Origin: Mesorhizobium metallidurans STM 2683 | Lineage (GTDB): Bacteria > Pseudomonadota > Alphaproteobacteria > Rhizobiales > Rhizobiaceae | Assembly: GCF_000350085.1 (NCBI RefSeq) | Contig: NZ_CAUM01000003.1 | Span: 1 to 55,256, forward strand | DNA length: 55,256 nt | Direction: 5' to 3' | The notes under the pieces: generated by a model | Told to the model about the DNA's origin: nothing | Databases searched by the model: none | Seen by the model: the letters and a program-made list of their open reading frames with translations, nothing else | Shown: in pieces, positions 43,261 through 52,925 of the stretch | Layout: each line of letters starts with the position of its first letter | Position numbering within the stretch: position 1 is the first letter of the stretch | Program-made: the position numbers and the translations under genes

Positions 43261-45120
43261 TTATCTCTCCTCGGAACTGTCGGCAATGTGGCCGCCGGTC
43301 TGCCGCCGCCACAGGCGGGCATACAGGCCGTCGCGTTTGAGTAGCTCCGAGGGGGAGCCCTCCTCAACGATGCGCCCTTTGTCGAGCACGACGATCCTGT
43401 CCATGCTGGCAATCGTCGACAGGCGGTGGGCAATGGCGATCACCGTCTTGCCCTCCATTATAAGCTCGAGTTTTTCTTGGACCGCCGCCTCGGCTTCACT
43501 GTCCAGGGCAGAAGTCGCCTCGTCTAGAAGGAGGATTGGCGCGTCCTTAAGCAGCACCCGAGCGATGGCGACCCGCTGACGCTGGCCGCCAGAAAGCTTC
43601 ACCCCGCGGTCACCGACGAAAGCATCGTAGCCGGTGCGGTTTTCGCTGTCCTTGAGATCGGCCACGAAACCGTCCGCATCGGCCAGCATTGCGGCGCGTT
43701 CGACCTCCTCCGGCGAGGCATCCGGCCGGCCGTAACGGATATTGTCCCCGACAGAGCGATGGAGCAACGAGACATCCTGGGTCACGACCCCGATATTCTG
43801 ACGCAGGCTTGCCTGCGTCACCGAACGGATATCCTGGCCGTCGACGACGATTGCGCCATCGTTTACGTCGAAGAACCGCAGAAGCAGGCTGACAAGCGTT
43901 GACTTGCCGGACCCCGACATGCCGACGAGCCCGACCTTCTCGCCGGCGCGGACCCTGAGCGATAGATTCTCGATTACCCCTTTTCCTTGCCGGTATTCGA
44001 ACCGGATATCCCTGAACTCGACCGTGCCGGCGACAACGGCCAGCGGCCTGGCTCCGGAGACATCGGTTACCGTTGAAGGCGTGGTGATGACCGGCATCGC
44101 GTCGCGTATCGTGCCCACAGCCTGGAATATCTGCTGTCCTAGCTGGAGAAAGGCCAGGGAGTTGGCGTTGAGCCGCTGAACGAGTGCGATTGAAGCAACA
44201 AATTGGCCGGTGGTGACAAAACCGGCCACGAGTCCCCAGAGCCCGACGGCGATGTTGGTCAGCGAAAGAAGGACGTTCAGCAGGACGACGCTGGTGTCGG
44301 TTGTTAAGTGGATGCGCCGTTCAAGCTGTTGCGTCTCGATGGCATCTCCCATGATGGTGCGCATTGCGTCCGCCTCGCTGTCTTCGGCCGCAAACAGCTT
44401 GACCACGTGGATGTTGCTGTAGAGGTCGGTCATGGCGCCGACGACGAGGCTGCGCGCGCGGGCAGAGTGGCGGGACCGCACGGCAAAACATGGCACTGCC
44501 ACAACCGCGACTGCGACGTTCGCCATGATCCAAAAAAAGACCGGAAGCGCCAGCGGCCAGGACAGCGTGGCAAGCAGCAAAAGCGAACCGAGAAACTGCA
44601 CGAGAAAATACGGTATGCTGGAAGACGCTACGACGATCTGCTGCTGCACGGCGGCGGCGAGTTGCGAAATGCGCGACGCCACCTGGCCGGCGAAGAGATC
44701 GTGGAAGAATGCAAGGTCCTGACGTTCGACCGCCTTGTAGCCATGCCATTGCATAGCCGCGGGCATGCATACGGACACTGCCTGGGAACCCAATGTCTTG
44801 GCGATGAACATCAGCAGCGGTTGCACGGGGAACATCAGCAGGCCGAGGAACGTGAGCATAGGCCAAGCTTCCTCAAGGAAAACCGCCGCACCGTTCGTGC
44901 TCACCCCGTCCACAATGATATACATGCCCCAGATCACCGCGAGGTTGATTCCCTCGACCGCCATCATGAGGACGGCGATGGCCGCCAGCACGCCACGGAA
45001 CATGCGTGCGAAATGCAGAAGCAGCGCAAACGGACCTGTTGCCGGCAAAGGCGCGTAGGGGATATCCAGCGGGCGGATAAGCGTCTCAAAGGGACGATAG
45101 ATGAAATGCAAAGGCGACAT
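43261..45120 (-). CDS. ABC exporter with fused membrane and ATPase domains
   Basis: The 619-residue half-transporter has a six-helix exporter domain (about residues 30-340, for example FRGVLAAIAVLMMAVEGINL and FLGSLLLLATLSWPLALPVF) and a C-terminal ATPase. ATPase motifs are VGMSGSGKSTLVSLL, Q-loop VVTQDVSLLHRSV, signature KLSGGQRQRVAIARVLL, Walker B PILLLDEATSALD and IAHRLSTI. It resembles MsbA/multidrug-type exporters and would act as a dimer. The substrate is unknown. It starts at ATG 45120 without a strong ribosome-binding site and stands alone. Confidence 0.92.
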   Translation of the reverse strand: MSPLHFIYRPFETLIRPLDIPYAPLPATGPFALLLHFARMFRGVLAAIAVLMMAVEGINLAVIWGMYIIVDGVSTNGAAVFLEEAWPMLTFLGLLMFPVQPLLMFIAKTLGSQAVSVCMPAAMQWHGYKAVERQDLAFFHDLFAGQVASRISQLAAAVQQQIVVASSSIPYFLVQFLGSLLLLATLSWPLALPVFFWIMANVAVAVVAVPCFAVRSRHSARARSLVVGAMTDLYSNIHVVKLFAAEDSEADAMRTIMGDAIETQQLERRIHLTTDTSVVLLNVLLSLTNIAVGLWGLVAGFVTTGQFVASIALVQRLNANSLAFLQLGQQIFQAVGTIRDAMPVITTPSTVTDVSGARPLAVVAGTVEFRDIRFEYRQGKGVIENLSLRVRAGEKVGLVGMSGSGKSTLVSLLLRFFDVNDGAIVVDGQDIRSVTQASLRQNIGVVTQDVSLLHRSVGDNIRYGRPDASPEEVERAAMLADADGFVADLKDSENRTGYDAFVGDRGVKLSGGQRQRVAIARVLLKDAPILLLDEATSALDSEAEAAVQEKLELIMEGKTVIAIAHRLSTIASMDRIVVLDKGRIVEEGSPSELLKRDGLYARLWRRQTGGHIADSSEER

Positions 45121-46269
45121 GGCGGGTCAAACCGGCTGATCAGAAGAATGGGTGCGGCGCATCGGAGGAGTGCGAGAGCGCTCGCCCCCTGAACTGCCAA
45201 GCGCACGTTCCTCGTCCACACACAATGCGTTCCTGGCGCGCTTCGAGCGGACCACGCAAGGCTGAGGGGCGCACTTGAATGTACATGCGCGCTGTGGCCA
45301 CGTTCGAGAGCTGCATAGGGTGGCCCTCGTAGTGCTGGTGGACGGCTTGGCTGAAGGAGGCGCGATCTACGAGGAGGCGCCGCGGCTGGCTATAGCGGTC
45401 CAGCTCCCCAGGTGTGGCTGGGTTCATCGTCCTGTTCTGGCCGTCTCATTGCGGGCATCGAGCACGCTCCTGGTTGATTTCTCGGTCCTCCACGACGCCC
45501 TGCCGACGTCTCACTTACGAGATCAAAGCAATTTGCGTGCCGGATTTGCGCTCCGTTTCGTTCCACCGCTTGCTCGCCAGCCGGTGCCTGGCTGTAACGG
45601 CCAGCGGGTGGGGCTCCGACATTCTTGTTCAGTTTCGGACACGCTCGGGAAGACCGAATGGAACCTCGAGCATGTAATCGTCGCACCCGAGCCGAATTTC
45701 ATCCTCACCGGCTCCCGACCAGGGCGCTTGCTGAAAAGAGCGCTTGCTGCGCCGGCCATGGGTTCGCGGTAACCGCCGCAACCTTTTTACTTCTGATATC
45801 GACCTGCTGGTTCACGGAAGAAGCCGATCCCGTGCGTCGCGCGATCGAGCGACTGCCGATCATCTGCGGGGAAGGGACATTCCCTCACGACCTGATCTTT
45901 GCATCGGACATTTCGGTCGAACGAGTGCAGGAGCTACTCCATGACGGCGTTTAGAAGCCGGGTCGCTAGGCTGTCGCTGAAGATCGACCACGTTGCGAAA
46001 GAGCGGCAGTTTCGCCAGATCGAACTCGTCGAAGGTCGGGCCGTCGTGCTTGCTCACCGCGCGACGCACCGGTCCGGTATTCTCCTCCAGCACGAAGATG
46101 CCGGTCGCCTCGCCAGGGAGTTCAGCACCACTGCAAGCGGAATTCCGGTTTATAGAATTAAAAGGATTCATGACCTTCACACTGATGCGATTGCAGATAA
46201 AATGCAGAATCCGGGCTACGCCATTCTCGCAATAAACTGCCAAACCTGACCGAACGACTGCGTTCTCAC
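45121..46269. other. Long stretch of unrecognised debris
   Basis: Frames are open on both strands. The minus frame around 45960-46130 (GIFVLEENTGPVRRAVS, FDEFDLAKLPLFRNVVDL) and plus frame 45800-45954 (RRAIERLPIICGEGTF) look partly coding, but I can name neither. A short LSNVATARMY-like segment near 45290 hints at an integrase end but is too short to call. Confidence 0.3.
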
Positions 46270-46588
46270 CATTAACTGCCAAGCGACACTTCGTGGATTT
46301 CGCGCCGGAAGGCTTCCGAGCCGAGATAGCGGTGAGAAAAATGGTCTTGATTGCCTTGCCGAGTTGGGCCAGCGCCTTGTAGCTCGGGCGCTGCACGCTC
46401 GCCCGCGCAAAGCGGCGCAGGATCGATTCCGCATCGGCCGTGCGGTGCTGCAGGGCCGCCGCATATTTGATCAACTCGTCATACTGCTGCTCGATGAGGC
46501 TCCAGTCGATCGCCCGTGTCAGGATCGGCAGAAGGTTCGGGAGCTCGCGCGCCATTTCGGTGTCGGGCACCCCGCACTTCATCGGCAA
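46270..46588 (-). pseudogene. Tn3-family transposase, internal fragment
   Basis: The minus strand reads RAIDWSLIEQQYDELIKYAA, LQHRTADAESILRRFARA and YKALAQLGKAIKTIFL, then after a shift RYLGSEAFRREIHE. This is the conserved internal region of Tn3-type TnpA that precedes the catalytic end. Neither the start nor the C-terminus is attached. Confidence 0.75.
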
Positions 46589-46793
46589 GAGAACGGGCGA
46601 CGGTTCCGGCCACGGTCGCCAACCATCTGGTGGCGCACCGCGACGGTCCGGCTCTTATGCTACGGCGAACTGGGGAGCACATGCGCCCCCTGCCATGACG
46701 CATCCAGAAGGAAGAGGTGAGAGGTTACGCGAACGGGTGTGATGGAGTGGGAGGCGCATCGCGTCCGACCATCCGTGGAATCGGCAGCCTTGA

Positions 46794-46985
46794 TTAACGT
46801 CTGCGAGGTCTGACCAAGGCCATCCATGGCGGAGTGCTCTCGCTGAGGTTAAAGGCAGCCTCTTCGGCCTCGTACCGGGTCAGCCCGGTGAGCGGCCGAC
46901 CGTATCTCTCGGCGGGAAGCCCTGTCAGGCTATCGATCACATACCACAGCCCTGATTCCGACGGCAGAATCTTGTAGCGCCTCAT
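46794..46985 (-). CDS. Small conserved hypothetical protein
   Basis: The 63-residue product starts MRRYKILPSESGLWYVIDS at ATG 46985, with GAGGG about 4 nt upstream, and continues LTGLPAERYGRPLTGL, YEAEEAAFNL and a basic end. The layout (short beta strands with a WYVID turn, then a helix) recalls small rhizobial proteins of unknown function. No partner is evident. Confidence 0.5.
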   Translation of the reverse strand: MRRYKILPSESGLWYVIDSLTGLPAERYGRPLTGLTRYEAEEAAFNLSESTPPWMALVRPRRR

Positions 46986-47221
46986 CGAGCCCTCGCTTGC
47001 TGGAAGCACAGAGAACTCCCGCTTTACCGCAAAGTTCCGCAGTGCAGCATCAAAATGTTACGACGCACTATGAAGGATGCAGTTCATATGACGGGCGGGG
47101 TCCTTTTGGCGCGCTGCCCGGCTGCCGGGTGCTGGTCTCCGGCCCGGCCGGCCTTGATAGGGCAGCTCTGGGGCTTCGACGACTCACGCAGCTCGGCGTT
47201 CCTGGACGAGTGGCGCCGCCA

Positions 47222-48519
47222 ACTCGTGTATGCGCATTTGGACAAACCCTCCTGGCGATATCGCAAGGATGCTGGTGATGTGTCAGGTAGATTACCTGCC
47301 CCACTTTCGCCATGTCGGCGAATAGCCGGAAGGCTTCCACGGCACGGAAGTCGTCGAACGTCTCCATGATGTCGTCGGTGATGAAGGGAACAGGAGTTCG
47401 AGATTGGGCGAACTCGTGGTAGCCGGCAGCCCTGAGCGCGAGATAGAGTTGGAAGCGCGTCCCCTTTGACATTTCCTGAGCCAGGCTCGAACTCCCATCA
47501 GCCCCGATGCCAATAAGGACTTCGGTGTCCTTGTCGGGCTGGGTCGCCAGACCACGATAGGCGCCCCGGCTGATCACCTGAAAAGTCGCCGAGGCGCGAA
47601 GCATCATCGAACTGCGATGCCTGTCGCGATAGAGGCGCAAGGCCTGCTCGGCTGCGACGATGCCGGCCCTGAGGCGGAAGTACCTGAACGCCTTATCCTC
47701 GATTTTCCAGGAGAACCGTGCGCCTTTGCTCATCAAGAGCAGCTACGGCACTATCGCCGTCGACGGCTTCCACCTCGTCGGACGCTTTGCTGTATGCCGT
47801 AACAGCTCTCGTACGCGCCGATCCTGATCCTCAAACCGGGCTCTAGGTTCTACCTGCTCGGCCTCAAGCGCCGGCCGATCCGCGGCGTCAAGCATCGCTT
47901 CGACATCGCCCATGTCCTGGATTGATCGTGCCTCTCGGATTTCGCGTTCGATGGCATTGCAACGCCGGAGCAAGTCTTTCCTTTGCTCGATCATGCGCAG
48001 CTTTTTCTCTACGTCCTGCAAGGATGATACTCCGAATAGTCGCGTCATTTCAGATTTGCGGCGCTCGCAATCGCGATTTCCGCCTCCAGGTCCCGGATTT
48101 TGACACTCTGATCCTCGAGAGCAAGCTGCTTGGATTCCCCTTCTGCCTTTTTCGTCCGGGCCTCTTCCACTCTGGCGGACATCAGCGCCCAAAGTCTCAG
48201 GGCACTGTCTGCTGGTCGCTCCAGTCCGAGTTCTGCAGCCATGACGGCAAGCTCGCGCGAGAAGGCCGCCTTCTTCCATCTTGGCGATGCGATCTGCCAG
48301 ACCGGCTTGACGTTGAGCAGCCGGGCCGAGTTCGGCAAGTCTGTCCATGACCTCCTTGACGGTCGCGAGGCTGGGGATAGTCCCTCCAGCGCCGAGCCAG
48401 CAGCTCCTGCAAACCTCAGCCCATGACGCGCCCCATTGCGCCTCATACGGCGGTCCGCCTCTTTTGCCGCCAAGATTCCCGCGTATGCCAGGCTGCCGGT
48501 CGCCTTGTTGGGAAGGCAC
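47222..48519 (-). pseudogene. Second YhaN-like ATPase relic
   Basis: Frames 48519-47743 and 47736-47222 join into the C-terminal part of a YhaN-type ATPase: SRELAVMAAELGLERPAD, SEMTRLFGVSSLQDVEKKL, AEQALRLYRDRHRSSMMLRA, SKGTRFQLYLALRAAGYHEF, ITDDIMETFD and VIYLTHHQHPCDIARRV. It is related to the relic at 12954-15654 but clearly diverged, so the two are separate paralogues and not a recent duplication. At least two frameshifts are present and the Walker A half is missing. Confidence 0.72.
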
Positions 48520-48969
48520 AACGACTAAAGACGGCGGCAGGATAACACCAGCCTGCGCCGGATGCGGCTGACCTCCGAGGAGAATGACAAGCGTGCAACC
48601 ACGGAAACGGCTAGGCTGCGCAGGGCGAAGGTCGCGGCCATGTGGGCAGATAGGAGGATCAACTTGTAAGGGAGCGAGCGCGGCGCTGTCTCAAGCTTGG
48701 CCATTCGGATCAACATCGAGATACCGCGCTAATCGAATTTTTTCAATTTTTCCGCCAACGCAGCCATCTGTTGCGGTTCCAGGCCCGATATAGATCGAGA
48801 TTACCACCAACACCCGAGCGCCCATCCTACTAACGCCAAAGGAGCGTATGGCCGATGCCGCCAAATGGCGGCGAGGGAGCTCCCACGGGCCAAAGCCAGG
48901 TGCATAGAGCGAACGGGCTTCCGGGCTCCAGTCGGAGGCGAGATCCTCACGGCACGGGGCTGACAGAAG
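48520..48969. other. Intergenic stretch
   Basis: No supported gene. It contains the hairpin at 48857-48872 downstream of the c-di-GMP gene. Confidence 0.35.
48857..48872 (-). terminator. Hairpin downstream of the GGDEF/EAL gene
   Basis: GCCGCC and GGCGGC pair around AAAT, 98 nt after the stop of the minus-strand GGDEF/EAL gene. No T-tract is seen; a weak terminator is possible. Confidence 0.3.
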
Positions 48970-51399
48970 CTACGCAGCAGCCGCTTTACTCCTACGATTG
49001 CCGAGGGAGTCCGTTATTTCAGCTAGCGATTTTGGTGGGCTGAATAGATATCCCTGAACCTCGTCGCAACCTGTAGCGCGAATAATTTCCAGCTGGTCCT
49101 CAGTCTCTATTCCTTCAGCCGTGGTCTTCATGCCCAAAGCATGGGCCAAACTGACAATCGCGTGCACGATCGCCATGTGATCCTGATTTGTGGAGATTTG
49201 CTCCACGAAGGAACGGTCTATTTTGATCTTGTCCACGGTATATTTTCTGAGATAGCCGAGCGAGGAATAACCGGTGCCAAAATCGTCGAGTGATATGCGG
49301 ACACCCAGCGCACGCAAGTCCGGTAGCGCACAGGATGACCTTTGGCTGTCCTCAAGCAACAACGTTTCTGTCACTTCCAGTTCAAGGCGATTAGCAGGAA
49401 ATCCCGTAGCGGCGAGTACTCTGGAGACCATCTCAACGACATCGCCTCGCATGAACTGCGTTGGTGATAGATTAACTGCGAAATTGAGCTCGCCCGGCAA
49501 TTTTACAGCTGCTCGACAGGCTTTTTCCAACACCCACTCGCCCAGGTTGACGATCAAGCCCGTGTCTTCGGCGATGGCGATGATTTCCTCCGTTTCGACC
49601 GGTCCGTGTCTGCAGCCCGGCCACCGCAACAGTGCTTCAAGTGTGGTGACTTGCAGCGTGTGAATGTTCACGATCGGCTGGAATACTACATCGAACTCCT
49701 GGTCAAAATCGGCGGCACGCAAATCGAGTTCAATCGTCCGACGGCGCTGAAGACGCGCATCCATCTCGGGCTCGAAAAAGCGATATGTGGCACGCCCGTG
49801 TTCTTTGGCCCGGTAGAGCGCCAAGTCGGCATTTTTCAGAAGCGTGTCAGGGTCGTCGACAATCCCTGACGTCACGGCTACGCCGACGCTCACCCCGATA
49901 AGGATCTGATGCCCATCGAGCTGGTATGGTTCGCTAAGAACCTCGAGTATACGTTGGGCAAGTTGGTCAACATCCGCTGGCTGTGTGACATCCACCTGCA
50001 GGATCACGAATTCATCGCCTCCCAGCCTAGCCACAGTGTCCTCTCGGCGAACGAGGGTTGAGATGCGGGCAGCAACCTGGCGGAGTAGCCGATCGCCTAT
50101 GGAATGTCCGAGCGTGTCATTGACGTTCTTAAAATGATCGAGATCCAAGCAGAAAACCGCGGCAGAGCGCTGATGCCTTTGGCACCGAGCCAGCTCACTC
50201 ACCATCCGGTCACGAAGCAGAATTCGATTAGGTAAGTCAGTGAGAGCGTCATGGCGCGCCATGTGCACCATTTGGGCCTCAGCGTGATGGCGTTCGGTGA
50301 TATCGTCGTAAGTAGCCAGCCAGCCTTCATTGTTCATCGGTTGATGCAAAATTGAAATCACGCGACCATCGCTCAGCTCCTGCAGTAACGTACCCCCCTT
50401 CTTTCGAGCAATCAGGCTAAGTTGTTCCGAATGGATATTCTCGGCGTTGTCCCGGGAGCAGATACCCGCCTGGACCGTGAGCCGTATGATATCCTCAAGG
50501 GTACTCCCCGGCCGCAGCGATTCCGGAGACAGACCATACATGGCGGCCAACCTGCGATTGCTAACGATAAGCCGGCGGTCTTCGCCGAACATGCAAAGCC
50601 CCTGCGACATGTTGTGTAGTGCACTATCGAACAGACGGTTTTGCGTGATCAACTCATCATTTGCAGCGTGCGCTGCAGAATTGGCCTTCTCGAGGTCCCC
50701 GCTCGTTTGCACCAATGTCGCATTGAGCGCGTGGAGTTTTTGCTGAGCCTGGATAAGAAGTCGGTGCCGTCTTTCCAAAAGTACAATAAGCACAAACGTG
50801 CAGAGCACGAGGCCCCAAGCCAGGGCAGAGAACGTCCAATGCAGTTGCAGAAGTTCTTGTTGGTCGCGCGCGACCTGTTGACCGCCGTAATTATTGGCCT
50901 CCGCGGCAAGACCGATGAGGTCTCCTTCCAGAGGGACCATTTCTGATAGGATGGCTCTCGCAGTTGCGGGAATCTCAACCTGCTCGATCAGCATCTCGGC
51001 GCGATGGAGGAAGTTGGATAGTGATTCAACCGTCCTTTGCCGGTCGTCCGCTTCCAGCACAAACGGCTGAAACTCGCCGCTGCGAAACAGCTCAAGCCGA
51101 TTCTTGACAATTTCAAACCGAAGCTGCGCCTCTTGCTTCGAGCCTTCACCGGCCGCCAATTCGCTGACGCGCTGACGCAGCCGCAAAAACTCGTTCACGC
51201 CCTGACCTGCGCTCCAGGCCACATTGTAGCGCGAGACCATGGCGAGCATCTCCTGACGCTCGAAGATGAGCGTCGAAAGATAAACTGCGCCAACGCTGAG
51301 AGCAATGATCGCGGTGCTGAGACCTATCTTTAAGGGGTGAAAAGCGCCCACTGGAGGACCCCGCAACAACGCATAAATTATCTCTTGTTCATCGCACAA
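48970..51399 (-). CDS. Membrane GGDEF-EAL c-di-GMP protein with PAS domain
   Basis: The 809-residue protein has a transmembrane helix near residue 25-45, a periplasmic helical sensor (about 45-190), a second helix (LAWGLVLCTFVLIVLL, about 200-220), a coiled coil, a PAS-like domain (ALHNMSQGLCMFGEDRRLIV onward), GGDEF and EAL domains. The cyclase motif RLGGDEF is intact. So are the phosphodiesterase signatures TLEALLRW, DDFGTGYSSLGYL and IKIDRSFV, so either activity is possible. Cyclic di-GMP controls motility and matrix production. The frame begins with TTG at 51399, overlapping the upstream gene by 11 nt; a GTG about 15 codons later is an alternative start. The upstream periplasmic protein may be its input. 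Confidence 0.92.
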   Translation of the reverse strand: MCDEQEIIYALLRGPPVGAFHPLKIGLSTAIIALSVGAVYLSTLIFERQEMLAMVSRYNVAWSAGQGVNEFLRLRQRVSELAAGEGSKQEAQLRFEIVKNRLELFRSGEFQPFVLEADDRQRTVESLSNFLHRAEMLIEQVEIPATARAILSEMVPLEGDLIGLAAEANNYGGQQVARDQQELLQLHWTFSALAWGLVLCTFVLIVLLERRHRLLIQAQQKLHALNATLVQTSGDLEKANSAAHAANDELITQNRLFDSALHNMSQGLCMFGEDRRLIVSNRRLAAMYGLSPESLRPGSTLEDIIRLTVQAGICSRDNAENIHSEQLSLIARKKGGTLLQELSDGRVISILHQPMNNEGWLATYDDITERHHAEAQMVHMARHDALTDLPNRILLRDRMVSELARCQRHQRSAAVFCLDLDHFKNVNDTLGHSIGDRLLRQVAARISTLVRREDTVARLGGDEFVILQVDVTQPADVDQLAQRILEVLSEPYQLDGHQILIGVSVGVAVTSGIVDDPDTLLKNADLALYRAKEHGRATYRFFEPEMDARLQRRRTIELDLRAADFDQEFDVVFQPIVNIHTLQVTTLEALLRWPGCRHGPVETEEIIAIAEDTGLIVNLGEWVLEKACRAAVKLPGELNFAVNLSPTQFMRGDVVEMVSRVLAATGFPANRLELEVTETLLLEDSQRSSCALPDLRALGVRISLDDFGTGYSSLGYLRKYTVDKIKIDRSFVEQISTNQDHMAIVHAIVSLAHALGMKTTAEGIETEDQLEIIRATGCDEVQGYLFSPPKSLAEITDSLGNRRSKAAAA

Positions 51400-51910
51400 T
51401 CAGGCGTGAAAGTTGCCAAATCGAACGTGCATAGTATTTTTGGGCCTGCAATTCTGGAGCGCTGTCGTAAGGATACACTACGAAGAGGGGCCCCTTATCG
51501 CTAACCGGCATGTATTGCTTATCGCGCTTCAGCGCCAATATCACATCGAAGTCGTCAAAATCCTCAAGAGGAATTGTCGTACGGTAGTCGTTCAGAGCTA
51601 TGGCGACTACTTCCGTGCCGTGCGCTCCGACAAGCGCCATAATCCGTTTGAGTGAGACGCCCTCAAACTCGACCGGTCCGGAAAACCAAGGCGTAGTGGT
51701 GGTCAACGTGGTCATACCGAGCTTCTCGAGCATCCCACGATCGAACTGCGCCATACCATCGGCGTTAGTCACTCGGATATTGCCCTCGATCGACAGGATT
51801 GGCGTCTCCTTTGGCGGCAACAGCTGTTGATCCTGAACGTGCCCCGGAGATATGGTCAGCAGCATAAGCGCAACAGCTAAGGCAAGTGCGCCGCGAATCC
51901 CTGACATCAT
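51389..51910 (-). CDS. Periplasmic SUOX-fold-like protein, partner of the c-di-GMP protein
   Basis: The 173-residue product has a signal peptide (ALALAVALMLLTISPGHVQ) and then ILSIEGNIRVTNADGMAQFD, TTTPWFSGPVEFEGVSLKRI, VVAIALNDYRTTIPLEDF and KGPLFVVYPYDSAPELQAQ. This is the small molybdopterin-oxidoreductase-like (SUOX) fold often found directly ahead of GGDEF-EAL genes. The cysteine that ligates molybdenum in true enzymes is not visible, so it more likely binds a ligand than catalyses a reaction. AAGGA precedes the ATG. It overlaps the downstream gene by 11 nt, pointing to coupled synthesis. Confidence 0.75.
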   Translation of the reverse strand: MMSGIRGALALAVALMLLTISPGHVQDQQLLPPKETPILSIEGNIRVTNADGMAQFDRGMLEKLGMTTLTTTTPWFSGPVEFEGVSLKRIMALVGAHGTEVVAIALNDYRTTIPLEDFDDFDVILALKRDKQYMPVSDKGPLFVVYPYDSAPELQAQKYYARSIWQLSRLIVR

Positions 51911-52096
51911 TTTATCCTTTGCCTCACTACACTACGCGCTTTCAATGCGTCGCGATCCTTGAACGCCGCGTTAACTGCGCCCGTAAAATCGCGGGCTAAT
52001 GCCTCTTTCCATTGAGCCAGGGGCCGGCTCAGCCCGTTTGACACTGATTAATCACAATGTCAGAAGCTTTGCCCTCGGCATTTTAAGGAGTGAATT

Positions 52097-52498
52097 TTGG
52101 AACGTTCTGCCAGCGTCGCCATGGTCGAGACATACAAAGAGTTCACATTCGAGGCCGCCCACCAGCTACAGCCATTTTCCGGGTTACACGGCCACACCTT
52201 CAGGGTTCGAGTCCACTTTAAGGGCTCACCTGATGCAGTGTTCGGCTGGCCGGCCAATCTTTACGAGGTAGAGCCGAGAATTAGTTCGGTGCAAAAAATC
52301 CTGGACCATACATACCTGAACGACATTGACGGTTTGGCGGTGCCATCCTTGGAGAACATCGGCAAATGGATCTGGGATAATCTTGCGCCTCATTGCCCGC
52401 AAATTGATCGCATTACGGTGTCGCGCGGCCCAGATGGGCAAGCCGAAGGCTGCACATATCGAGGAGGCCCTGATTGCCGGGGGCCAATCGGCCCTTAA
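52097..52498 (+). CDS. 6-pyruvoyl-tetrahydropterin synthase/QueD-like protein
   Basis: The 133-residue protein starts with TTG at 52097 behind AAGGAG at 6 nt. The zinc ligands H22 (FEAAHQL), H31 and H33 (GLHGHTFRVRVH) are present, as are D70-H71 in ILDHTYLND and VPSLENIGKWIWDNL. The cysteine that QueD and PTPS carry just before the HGH motif is absent (PFSGLHGH), so the classic catalytic nucleophile is missing and the reaction may differ. No queuosine or folate genes are nearby. Confidence 0.82.
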   Translation: MERSASVAMVETYKEFTFEAAHQLQPFSGLHGHTFRVRVHFKGSPDAVFGWPANLYEVEPRISSVQKILDHTYLNDIDGLAVPSLENIGKWIWDNLAPHCPQIDRITVSRGPDGQAEGCTYRGGPDCRGPIGP

Positions 52499-52750
52499 AT
52501 TGCGGGTAGCGGTCAAGCCATTTCTTCGTTCTTCCCTGGACGAAATCTGTGGCGGAGGTGTTTGCGATGTTCCGTTTGAGTGCCTCAGCTATGCAATGAG
52601 GGCCCGGACAAGCCAACCTCAGCCGAATTCGACGAGGTCAACGCACCAGGCCCGGGCAGAAGCATTGTGTCAGCCTTCAGTCCTGTTTGTCGTCGCCGGG
52701 GTCAACCGAACCGCGGCAACAGGCGCTGAGCGCCGCGCGGACACAATCTG

Positions 52751-52925
52751 ATGGCGCGACCATCTCACCAAGCCGATCCCGCCGTCCGTCGACAGTTTGA
52801 AGCGTTGGCCGGCTATGGCATTCCCGAACTCGGCATCGCCAGGTTGATCGGCGTCAACCCGAAGACGCTGCGCAAGGCTACCGCTCCGAGCCGGATCTCG
52901 GTCACCTCAAGGCAAACTCGGCCCG
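52751..52925 (+). pseudogene. Small HTH protein, frameshifted
   Basis: The ATG gives MARPSHQADPAVRRQFEAL then AGYGIPELGIARLIGVNP and KTLRK. After a 1-nt slip come YRSEPDLGHLKANSA. This matches a small helix-turn-helix protein found on many alphaproteobacterial mobile elements and phages. The C-terminal half has been replaced by MocR sequence at about 52915. Confidence 0.55.

Noticed and set aside
44308..45192. 294-codon frame antisense to the ABC exporter
   Set aside because: His/Arg-rich low-information product typical of a shadow frame.
45275..45320. LSNVATARMY-like segment on the minus strand, possible integrase end
   Set aside because: Fewer than 15 residues resemble an integrase C-terminus and no catalytic Arg or His segment is found nearby.
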